NCBI GenBank assembly: GCA_034437755.1
Contig: DAOTTV010000141.1
Location: 1 to 39,413 of the forward strand
DNA: 39,413 bases
Direction: 5' to 3'
DNA from: JAUZRW01 sp034437755
GTDB taxonomy: Bacteria; Chloroflexota; Anaerolineae; Aggregatilineales; Phototrophicaceae
The notes under the pieces are model-generated. The model was given only the letters and a program-made list of their open reading frames with translations. It did not search any database and had not been told where the DNA came from. Below are positions 33,313-39,413 of this stretch, piece after piece. Every line of letters starts with the position of its first letter. The first letter of the stretch is position 1. The position numbers and the translations under genes are program-made.

Positions 33313-33651
33313 TTACAACGAGTTGTCGGGGTGGAGACCCATCTGCTCGATGACAGTGTGCAGGGTCTCGTGTAGGAGCGCGTTGTTCAGCGTGTAATAC
33401 ACATGGCGACCGTCCTTATGCCAATCGACCAGACCGAGCTTGCGTAAGTACTTCAACTGATGCGAGATCGCTGGTTGATCCATCTCCAGCGCTTGCACCA
33501 GATCGCTCACACACCAGCGCCCTTCGGCAAGGGCTTTGACGAGACGAACGCGGGTCGGATCGGCAAGGACTTGGAAGAAGCGTGCAACAAGTTGAGCATC
33601 CTCTAGCGGGAAGCCCTCAAGTTCAGGAATTGTAATATTGGTTTGTTGCAT
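33313..33651 (-). CDS. ArsR-family winged-helix repressor
   Basis: The 112-residue protein is a typical ArsR/SmtB regulator: LVARFFQVLADPTRVRLVKALAEGRWCVSDLVQALEMDQPAISHQLKYLRKLGLVDWHKDGRHVYYTLNN. The ELCVCDL metal site of ArsR is replaced by RWCVSDL, which keeps only one cysteine, so metal binding at the alpha-3 site is doubtful. CATHHTLHTVIEQMG-like His/Glu residues near the C-terminus (LHETLHTVIEQMGLH) could form an alpha-5 site for zinc. It is probably an autoregulator with a candidate operator at 33679-33703. No metal exporter lies next to it in the window. Confidence 0.93.
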   Translation of the reverse strand: MQQTNITIPELEGFPLEDAQLVARFFQVLADPTRVRLVKALAEGRWCVSDLVQALEMDQPAISHQLKYLRKLGLVDWHKDGRHVYYTLNNALLHETLHTVIEQMGLHPDNSL

Positions 33652-33678
33652 CGTATCTATCCTATCTGTGTCGATTGC

Positions 33679-33703
33679 TTACACGGTATCAAAATATGTG
33701 TAA
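33679..33703. promoter_or_regulatory. Candidate operator of the ArsR-family repressor
   Basis: The inverted repeat TTACAC ... GTGTAA, with 13 bases between arms, lies 28 bases ahead of the repressor's start. An imperfect inverted repeat at this position suits autoregulation by a dimer. Identified only by symmetry and location. Confidence 0.4.
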
Positions 33704-33752
33704 TGGTGTCAAGCAAGGCGCGATATAGAGTCTACGAGAGACTCGTCAGGGT

Positions 33753-33842
33753 CATACGTACAGCAATATGTAAGGGCGAACTACAGTGCGCCCGTTGTGC
33801 TACGGGTTCGCTGTAGCAAACCCTTACGGCAAAGCCTGTATG
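33753..33842. repeat. Long imperfect inverted repeat between the ArsR gene and rnpB
   Basis: Nested arms are visible: CATACgtACAG / CTGTATG (33753-33763 and 33836-33842), GTAAGGG / CCCTTAC (33770-33776 and 33821-33827) and CTACAG / CTGTAG (33781-33786 and 33811-33816), with CCCG / CGGG inside. The unit is about 90 bases and non-coding. A shorter hairpin (GAGTCT / AGACTC, 33728-33744) lies beside it. It could be an interspersed palindromic repeat; copies elsewhere are needed to show that. Confidence 0.5.
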
Positions 33843-33914
33843 TCAACAAGAGTGGCTAGCATAAACAAGACAGTCCTGCGCCAACACAGCCTACGCTTAT
33901 GCGTTAATCTGATC

Positions 33915-33920
33915 TATAAT
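33915..33920 (+). promoter_or_regulatory. -10 box of rnpB
   Basis: A perfect TATAAT ends six bases before the predicted 5' end of the RNase P RNA at 33926. No good -35 box is seen at 16-18 bases upstream. Confidence 0.6.
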
Positions 33921-33925
33921 GTACC

Positions 33926-34282
33926 GTTGCCGGGTTAATGAGGATGTCGCGGCTTGCCAGCGTGCAAGCTGAGGAAAGTCCGTACTCCACAGGGCAGGGT
34001 GCTAGATAACGTCTAGGCAGGGCAACCTGACGGCACGTGCAACAGAGATGAGATTGCAATCGGGCGAGCGATTGTGAGGGTGCAACGGTGCGGTAAGAGC
34101 GCACCAGCGCATCTGGTGACAGGTGCGGCTAGGCAAACCCCATTCGGAGCAAGGTCAAGCAGGTGCGAGGAACGGCCCGTTCCGCCTGAGCATCGGGTAG
34201 ACCGCGCGAGGTGTCTGGTGACAGGCATCCCAGATAGATGACATCCCACGACAGAATACGGCTTATACGTTGACCCGGCAAC
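33926..34282 (+). ncRNA. rnpB: RNase P RNA, bacterial type A
   Basis: Catalytic RNA that removes the 5' leader from pre-tRNAs. The ends pair as P1 (GTTGCCGGGT at 33926-33935 with ACCCGGCAAC at 34273-34282). The universal core appears in order: GAGGAAAGTCCG followed by CTCCACAGGGCAGGGTGCTAG (nt about 33972-34006), a GGTAAGAGCGCACCAGC segment, GGCAAACCCC with the following GAGCAAGGTC, and the 3' ACAGAATACGGCTTA (nt about 34252-34266). The length of 357 bases is normal for the ancestral type. A strong terminator hairpin follows. Confidence 0.95.
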
Positions 34283-34291
34283 TGTCTTTTT

Positions 34292-34325
34292 ACAAACGGT
34301 GTGTGCAGATGCACGCACCGTTTCT
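34292..34325 (+). terminator. Rho-independent-like terminator of rnpB
   Basis: AAACGGTG and CACCGTTT form an outer stem extended by TGTGC / GCACG pairs around a four-base loop, starting about ten bases after the RNase P RNA 3' end. TTTCTT follows the stem. The T-run is short. Confidence 0.65.
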
Positions 34326-34441
34326 TATGGCGCATTTGCACCTGCGTGATGATAGACCTTCCCTTGCTTTGTCTGTGAACTGCAATCATAATGCCCCGCA
34401 TGACATCGGTCGCCAGCAATCAAGCAAGGAATACAAGTGCT

Positions 34442-35410
34442 ATGGTTTCTCTTTCTATTGTTATTCCGGTATATCACGGTGCCGCGACAATCCCCGATTT
34501 AGCCGCGACGCTCGATACCTACCTGCCCACTCTCACCGATACCTACGAAGTTATCATGGTCGAGGACGATGGCGGCGATCACAGCTGGGATGTGATCCAA
34601 ACGCTTGTGGCACGTTACGAGTGGTTGCGCGGGTATAAGCTCTTGCGTAATTATGGTCAGCACAATGCGCTCTTGTGCGGGATTCGTGCCGCACGCTATG
34701 ACGTGATCGTCACGATGGACGATGATCTCCAGCATCCCCCGCATGAGATTCCTAAGTTGCTGGCGAAGCTCGATGAAGGCTACGACGTGGTCTATGGCAC
34801 GCCTGAGCAGAGACAACACGCGCAAGGGCGCAAACTGGGATCGAGCATCATACGCTTGACCCTCAGCGCCATCATGGGCGCGGATACTGCCCGCCACGCG
34901 AGTGCCTTTCGCGCGTTTCGTACGTATCTGCGCGATGCCTTCGCGAATTATCACAGCCCATCGGTGACGATTGATGTCTTGTTGGCGTGGGGGACAAACC
35001 GCTTCACACATACGCCGGTCGTTCATCAGGAACGGCAGGCGGGCGCTTCGGGCTATAATTTTGCACGTTTGGTCAGCACCGCCATCACCATGTTGACGGG
35101 CTTCAGCGTGTTGCCCCTGCGCCTTGCGAGTGTGCTGGGCTTCGTGATGACGGCTTTTGGCTTCGCGCTCTTGCTGTGGATTATCCCGGTACGCTACCTG
35201 CTCTACGGGCAATTTGCCGTTCCCGGCTTCACCATGACGGCATCGATGATCGCTATTTTCTCCGGCGTGCAGATGTTCACGATTGGGATCATCGGCGAGT
35301 ACATCGCGCGGATGCACTTTCGCTTGATGGACAAACCGCCGTATGTCGTGCGCGAGAGCATCAGTGCAGAGGACGCAACCGAACGCGCGCGCGTGTCGTC
35401 GTCGGGCTAG
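34442..35410 (+). CDS. GtrB/ArnC-like polyprenyl-phosphate glycosyltransferase (GT2)
   Basis: The start is placed at ATG 34442 (MVSLSIVIPVYHG), with AAGGAA upstream; an ATG at 34391 adds 17 unlike residues. The 322-residue enzyme has the GT-A fold with VEDDGGDHSWDVI, RNYGQHNALLCGI and the metal site TMDDDLQHPPHEI, which is highly characteristic of this group. The HASAFRAFRTYLRDAF and ASGYNFARLV motifs follow. Two C-terminal TM hairpins (about 215-285) anchor it. It transfers a sugar from a nucleotide to undecaprenyl phosphate, making a donor for membrane transferases. The stop overlaps the convergent dgkA-like gene by 4 bases. Confidence 0.92.
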   Translation: MVSLSIVIPVYHGAATIPDLAATLDTYLPTLTDTYEVIMVEDDGGDHSWDVIQTLVARYEWLRGYKLLRNYGQHNALLCGIRAARYDVIVTMDDDLQHPPHEIPKLLAKLDEGYDVVYGTPEQRQHAQGRKLGSSIIRLTLSAIMGADTARHASAFRAFRTYLRDAFANYHSPSVTIDVLLAWGTNRFTHTPVVHQERQAGASGYNFARLVSTAITMLTGFSVLPLRLASVLGFVMTAFGFALLLWIIPVRYLLYGQFAVPGFTMTASMIAIFSGVQMFTIGIIGEYIARMHFRLMDKPPYVVRESISAEDATERARVSSSG

Positions 35411-35847
35411 ATGGCGATGCCGAACTTGGCGAGGAGGGGCGGCACGAAGATCAAAATGCCGATAATCACCGAAGCGATGACCCCCAGCAAGACCGCCGCG
35501 CTCGCCACATCTTTGCCGACCTGCGCCATCGGGTGAAGCTCAGGCGAGGCAAGATCGACTGCCGCTTCGATACCGGCATTCAAGAATTCTGCCAGCCACA
35601 CCATCGTGATCGTCAGAATGATGATCGCCCATTCAACCCGTGTAATTTGTAGCCACAGCGCGACCGCAAAAATGATGATCGACGCGACCGACATAATGCG
35701 CGTGTTCTTCTGGCGACGGAGCATGTATAACCAGCCTGCTAGAGCATATCCCAGACTGTTGAAGCGGTTTGTGCTGGTTTTCGCCGCGTAATCAGCGGGG
35801 TCGATGCGTGCTGTACTGCTGATTTGTTCCCACCACCGCTTAAGCAT
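35407..35847 (-). CDS. dgkA: Diacylglycerol/undecaprenol kinase (DgkA family)
   Basis: A small membrane kinase, 146 residues from ATG 35847 (MLKRWWEQ), whose start codon overlaps the end of ybeY (ATGCTTAA). Three TM helices are visible (NTRIMSVASIIIFAVALWL, VEWAIIILTITMVWLAEFL and SAAVLLGVIASVIIGILIF). The active-site motif is EFLNAGIEAAVDLASPELHPMAQVGKDVASAAV, with the catalytic Glu, as in Gram-positive-type UdpK. It phosphorylates undecaprenol or diacylglycerol, recycling the lipid carrier for cell-wall and glycan synthesis. Conserved order with ybeY and pgpH supports the call. The N-terminal 35 residues are longer than usual. Confidence 0.92.
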   Translation of the reverse strand: MLKRWWEQISSTARIDPADYAAKTSTNRFNSLGYALAGWLYMLRRQKNTRIMSVASIIIFAVALWLQITRVEWAIIILTITMVWLAEFLNAGIEAAVDLASPELHPMAQVGKDVASAAVLLGVIASVIIGILIFVPPLLAKFGIAI

Positions 35848-36322
35848 GACCGTCACCTTCGAGCGTTGGCACAATCGTGGTGTCGATGCCCAGTCGCGTC
35901 AGGATTTGCGCCTGTGCTGTCCACATCGCGGCTTTGCGCTCGGCTGTATCATGATCGTAGCCCAGCAGGTGCAAGGTTCCATGCACGACCAGCAAGGCGA
36001 GGCTAGCGTCCAGCGGGTGTTGATGACGTGTGGCTTGTGCGCTGGCATAGGGATAAGCGATGATTAGATCGCCCAGATGCGGGGCTTCGAGCGCCGCAAT
36101 CGGCGGCGGCAGGGGATCGGCAGGGAAGGATAGCACGTCGGTCGGCGCGTCCACATCGCGATGCGCCCGATTGAGCGCGTGTACGGCGGCGTTCGTCTCG
36201 ATGACAATGCTCAGCGTACTCGTATCATCGACGTGGTGCGCCTGCATGACGGCGCGTGCCGCACGACGCAGATGGGGGCGATCAATGGCGTAATCGTGGT
36301 CGTTCTGGATGTCAATCGTCAC
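35840..36322 (-). CDS. ybeY: Endoribonuclease YbeY
   Basis: A 160-residue metallo-endoribonuclease for 16S rRNA 3'-end maturation and ribosome quality control. The zinc-binding motif HGTLHLLGYDH is complete (H114, H118, H124). TDVLSFPADP and LGDLIIAYPYA are the other conserved blocks. It overlaps pgpH by 4 bases upstream (ATGA) and dgkA by 8 bases downstream, so translation of the three is likely coupled. Confidence 0.97.
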   Translation of the reverse strand: MTIDIQNDHDYAIDRPHLRRAARAVMQAHHVDDTSTLSIVIETNAAVHALNRAHRDVDAPTDVLSFPADPLPPPIAALEAPHLGDLIIAYPYASAQATRHQHPLDASLALLVVHGTLHLLGYDHDTAERKAAMWTAQAQILTRLGIDTTIVPTLEGDGHA

Positions 36323-38808
36323 GGCTTATCGACCTCTTCACTTGCTCGCATGTCCTGGGTTCCGTTCGCTTGATTCGGGGATGGGGCATCGGTCGTCGTT
36401 TCATCGGGGACGGCGCGGTGGGTGTCGGTTGTGCGGCGCTTATCTAAATCTGGCAGGCGCGGCACTTCGCTCAAGGGTTCTTCATCGGCGATTTCCTCAT
36501 CATCGAGGATCGCGGTCGTGGTCGTCGTGCGCGTCTCTTGCGAGAGCGTGACCGGCGACGGCGCGGTCGGGCTTGGCAGGTTGTCCGCGTCAGGGACGGC
36601 GGGCGGTTTGGTCTTGGGCTTAGGATCGCTCGTCGTGGCGGTTGCTGGCGCGGCGGGTTTCTTTTTCTCTGGCGTTTGTCCCATCGCCTCTTTGTAGTTG
36701 ATGCGCGGATGGAACATGCTCTGCAAAATATCGACGAAAATCTCGCGGATGTCGTGCAGGTCGTTCAGCGTCAAGCCGGATTCGTCCAGTTGTGCCGCGT
36801 CGCGCTTGCTGTTGATGATGTTGGTCACGATCTCGCGGATTTCGGCTTTGCTCTCCGGTTTGATCGAGCGCACCGCCGCTTCACAACTATCCGCCATCAT
36901 CAAAATCGCCGTCTCCTTACTGCGTGGGCGCGGTCCTGGATAGCGAAAATCGCTAGCATCGACGGCTTCGGCGTTGCCATCCGCCTGCTTGATCGCCCGT
37001 TGATAGAAGAAATATACCTCAGTCGTGCCGTGATGCTCGCGGATGAAATCGCGGATGCGACTCGGCAAGCCGTGCTGCCGAGCGAGTGCGTCGCCTTCTG
37101 TCACATGCCCGATAATCATGCTAGCACTGCGATAGGGATCGTTGATCGCGTCGTGCGGGTTGCTGATGTCCTGCTGATTCTCGGTGAAGAACAGCGGGTT
37201 GAGCATCTTCCCAATATCGTGATAGAGCGCGGCGACGTGCGTCAGCTCAGCATCAGCACCGATCGCGCTGGCGGCTTGTTCGGCTAAGTTGGCGACCTGT
37301 AATGAGTGCTGATAACTGCCCGGCGCTTCGCGCAGGAGGCGTTGCAACAGCGGCTTATTGGGTTGGCTGAGATCAATCAGCTTGAGCGTGGTGGGCAGGT
37401 TAAACATGAGCGTCACCAGATACATGATGGCGATCGCTGTCGCCGGTACGAGAATCACACCGCTGAGGATCGCTTGCCCGATCTGCGATGTAATCGCGGT
37501 ATCTGTCACGGTGACGCTCGTGTTGGTGATGTTGAAGATCAAAACGATGGTGACGTTGATGCCCGCGATGAACAAACCCGCGCCGAAGAACTGGTTCAGC
37601 CGTTCTGCCCGCCCCAGCATCATAATACCCATCAAACTACCGGCGCACATCAGCACCGCGATTTCAAGCGAGTTGTTATTCATGATGGCGGCTAAGAATG
37701 CCAATGCCAGCGTGCAAGCGACGGCGATATTGCGCCCAGAGATCGCGACCAGCAAGAGCGAGATCGCCGCGTAGGGATATAGATAGATGTCGCCTGCCAA
37801 GCCAAAGAGCCGCATACTCATCAGTGTCAGCAGGAATAAAATCATGATGAGCGTCATCTCGACCGGTTGATGCGCGGACAGGTGCGGTTCAATCCGTGCG
37901 AGGAACATGCCCAGCAATACTAACGTGAGTATGCTGGCGACCGATGCGCGCACGAGTTCTTCAAAACGGGCGGAATCCGGGCGCAGGAGATTGAGCGCGA
38001 CGAGGGCTTCATAGGCTTCCGCGTCGATCTCATCGCCTTCGCGCACGATAATCTGCCCGCCGATGAAGCGGCGCGTGCGCTCTTCGACCGCGGCGACGGC
38101 GGCTTCGCGCTCGGCTTCGGTTGCGGCGACATCCGGAAAGCGGTTCGCCACCACCAGATCATCGACAATATCGACCATCATCTCGCGCTCGCGATTGTTA
38201 AAGCGCTCCACGTTGAACTGATTGCTGAGCCGCAGACGCGCACTCTCGACCTGTCCTGCGAAAATGTCGAGGCGCATCGTGCGCGCCAACACTGCTGATA
38301 ACTCGTCTTCGATCGCGTTCCACGTCTCATCGTTCAGTTGCAGGATGGTCTCGGCGGTGCTTTCGCCCAGCGAATAGTTCGAGATGGCGTTCAAATCTGC
38401 AATGCGTTGTTCGCGACTGCCGTAGACATCGGCGCGCACGTCGTTCATGTATTCCAGTATTTCGCGCAGTTGTTCGATTTGTTGTTGGGCGACAACCGGA
38501 TCCGGTCGCGTGAAGATCGTCGGCACTTCGGCACGGGCTTCGGCTCGTGCTTGCTCGGTCAATATCTCGCTGACGAAAATCGTCTCGCCGGGGGGGGCGA
38601 CAATATCACGCGGGGCGAGTTCCCCTTCTTCCAGCGTGGCGATGTTATTCACCCCGAGGAAGATACTATCGAAAGTGATGATGATCGTCGTCAACACGAC
38701 GAAGCCGATCGCCGCCGCCCCGATTACCAGATAGCGCAGGTAATTCTGCACCATATCATCCGGAACACGGATATTTTCTTGGAACCACTGCGTTAATTGC
38801 GCCCACAT
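36319..38808 (-). CDS. pgpH: 7TM-HD family cyclic-di-AMP phosphodiesterase (PgpH/YqfF)
   Basis: The 829-residue membrane protein has TM1 (about 26-48), an extracytoplasmic 7TMR-HDED domain (about 50-285, starting LAPRDIVAPPGETIFVSE), seven TM helices (about 290-490) and a cytoplasmic HD domain with GSYQHSLQVANLAEQAA, H530/D531 in AALYHDIGKM, and HVTEGDALARQHGLP. It degrades c-di-AMP, controlling potassium and cell-wall homeostasis. Its place ahead of ybeY and dgkA matches the Firmicute order yqfF-yqfG-dgkA. A tail of about 130 residues after KEAMGQTPEKKKP is rich in P, T, A and charged residues and looks disordered. There is no ribosome-binding site; it follows yqeY by 13 bases. Confidence 0.95.
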   Translation of the reverse strand: MWAQLTQWFQENIRVPDDMVQNYLRYLVIGAAAIGFVVLTTIIITFDSIFLGVNNIATLEEGELAPRDIVAPPGETIFVSEILTEQARAEARAEVPTIFTRPDPVVAQQQIEQLREILEYMNDVRADVYGSREQRIADLNAISNYSLGESTAETILQLNDETWNAIEDELSAVLARTMRLDIFAGQVESARLRLSNQFNVERFNNREREMMVDIVDDLVVANRFPDVAATEAEREAAVAAVEERTRRFIGGQIIVREGDEIDAEAYEALVALNLLRPDSARFEELVRASVASILTLVLLGMFLARIEPHLSAHQPVEMTLIMILFLLTLMSMRLFGLAGDIYLYPYAAISLLLVAISGRNIAVACTLALAFLAAIMNNNSLEIAVLMCAGSLMGIMMLGRAERLNQFFGAGLFIAGINVTIVLIFNITNTSVTVTDTAITSQIGQAILSGVILVPATAIAIMYLVTLMFNLPTTLKLIDLSQPNKPLLQRLLREAPGSYQHSLQVANLAEQAASAIGADAELTHVAALYHDIGKMLNPLFFTENQQDISNPHDAINDPYRSASMIIGHVTEGDALARQHGLPSRIRDFIREHHGTTEVYFFYQRAIKQADGNAEAVDASDFRYPGPRPRSKETAILMMADSCEAAVRSIKPESKAEIREIVTNIINSKRDAAQLDESGLTLNDLHDIREIFVDILQSMFHPRINYKEAMGQTPEKKKPAAPATATTSDPKPKTKPPAVPDADNLPSPTAPSPVTLSQETRTTTTTAILDDEEIADEEPLSEVPRLPDLDKRRTTDTHRAVPDETTTDAPSPNQANGTQDMRASEEVDKP

Positions 38809-38821
38809 GAGATTGTCGGGG

Positions 38822-39265
38822 TTAGCTCGTCAACAGATTGCGGACAATTTGGCTCACGAGTTTACCATCTGCGCGCCCTTTTGTCTGCGGGACGAGTTTG
38901 CCCATCACTTTCCCCATATCTTTCGGCTCGCTCGCGCCTGTCTCGTCGATGGCGCTCTGGGCCAGATCGCGGATTTCGTCTTCGCTCAGTTGCTCCGGCA
39001 TGAAGCTCACAATCAGATCGAGTTCGTATTGTTCGTCCTTGATATCACGATCGGCTTCTTCTAGCTCGGCGATGGTCTCGCGCCGCTTCTTCGCTTCTTT
39101 CTCAAGGATGCTCAGCTCGTCCTCGGTCGTCAGGTCTTTTTGCTCATCAATGGCGACCTGTTTGAATGCGGCTTGCAACTGCCGGATCACGTCGCGGCGC
39201 TTGCTATCTTTGGCTTTCATCGCGGTTTTGAGTTCCGTCATCAACTGATCTGCATATTCTGCCAT
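38822..39265 (-). CDS. yqeY: YqeY family GatB-related tRNA-amidase-like protein
   Basis: A 147-residue protein of the GatB/YqeY family. Characteristic blocks are LKTAMKAKDSKRRDVIRQLQAAFK at the N-terminus and ELDLIVSFMPEQLSEDEIRDLAQ in the middle. The C-terminus has the helical MGKVMGKLVPQTKGRADGKLVSQIVRNLL, as in the GatB tRNA-binding end. Its exact function is not settled; it often lies next to rpsU, and here leads into pgpH-ybeY-dgkA. AAGGAGAG precedes the ATG. It is probably the first gene of the operon in this window. Confidence 0.95.
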   Translation of the reverse strand: MAEYADQLMTELKTAMKAKDSKRRDVIRQLQAAFKQVAIDEQKDLTTEDELSILEKEAKKRRETIAELEEADRDIKDEQYELDLIVSFMPEQLSEDEIRDLAQSAIDETGASEPKDMGKVMGKLVPQTKGRADGKLVSQIVRNLLTS

Positions 39266-39345
39266 GATCTCTCCTTATGTGTTTGCTCTGCGTATGAGAT
39301 ATATCGAACGTTCTGTGTGAAGTGAGAAGCAGTTGCTGTCATTAG

Positions 39346-39366
39346 TTCTGAGTGCTGTGTGCTGAG
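39346..39366. repeat. Three tandem heptamers, upstream of yqeY
   Basis: TTCTGAG, TGCTGTG and TGCTGAG follow one another without gaps. A related TTCTGTG lies at 39311-39317. This resembles the short tandem heptamer repeats of some bacterial intergenic regions. The surrounding 148 bases to the window end hold no supported gene. Confidence 0.45.
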
Positions 39367-39413
39367 TTTTCCTCGCGGATAGCTTGCGACATTTAAGCAC
39401 AAGATACCCTCAG

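Noticed and set aside
34013..34318. Minus-strand open frames over the RNase P RNA
   Set aside because: They are antisense to a well-supported structural RNA.

Overview
The window looks like a piece of a Chloroflexota chromosome, probably Anaerolineae-like. This is an inference from gene repertoire, not from a marker tree. The pointers are moderately high GC, an ABC-2 permease fused to a SpoIIM-like domain, many short secreted proteins with FG-GAP, CAP or C39-like domains, YD-repeat proteins, and the block yqeY-pgpH-ybeY-dgkA. About 33 protein genes, one tRNA, one RNase P RNA and two multi-hairpin intergenic elements are visible. No integrase, transposase, phage gene or CRISPR array was found.

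Layout. 1-2.9 kb: 3' part of a large YD-repeat (RHS-like) protein with an unusual internal hydrophobic hairpin. 2.9-8.3 kb: a four-module SpoIIE-type phosphatase, a shortened APH(3')-like kinase, a secreted C39-like/TPR protein and alanine dehydrogenase. 8.5-11.2 kb: an ABC exporter (SpoIIM-fused permease plus ATPase) split by an AT-rich array of four perfect hairpins. 11.4-13.8 kb: a second multi-hairpin element, this one with 13-bp terminal inverted repeats and 8-bp flanking direct repeats, then a BY-kinase-like ATPase with a damaged P-loop and guaA. 13.8-17.9 kb: an S9 peptidase and a GCS2-like ligase. 17.9-21.8 kb: a CgeB-like glycosyltransferase, tRNA-Pro(CGG), two GT2 glycosyltransferases and rnhB. 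21.8-23.7 kb: a LolD-like ATPase and two CBS-pair proteins. 23.9-26.9 kb: three exported proteins (lipoprotein, FG-GAP-like repeat protein, CAP-domain protein). 26.9-30.1 kb: a GT2 and a GT39-like membrane glycosyltransferase. 30.1-31.0 kb: a divergent macro-like protein followed by a nuclease-like reading frame broken by an in-frame amber codon. 31.1-33.7 kb: an OmpR-type two-component pair and an ArsR repressor. 33.9-34.3 kb: rnpB. 34.4-39.3 kb: a GtrB-like glycosyltransferase facing the conserved dgkA-ybeY-pgpH-yqeY operon.

How it fits together. The window mixes housekeeping (guaA, ald, rnhB, rnpB, ybeY, pgpH, dgkA) with a strong surface theme: five soluble or membrane-tethered glycosyltransferases, one polytopic GT39, undecaprenol/diacylglycerol kinase, and several exported proteins. 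Many genes are tightly packed; three convergent pairs overlap by 4 bp at their stop codons. The most unusual signal is the pair of multi-hairpin elements flanking the ABC ATPase gene. Their stem sequences are unrelated, but the order of hairpins is alike and one copy has a clean insertion signature.
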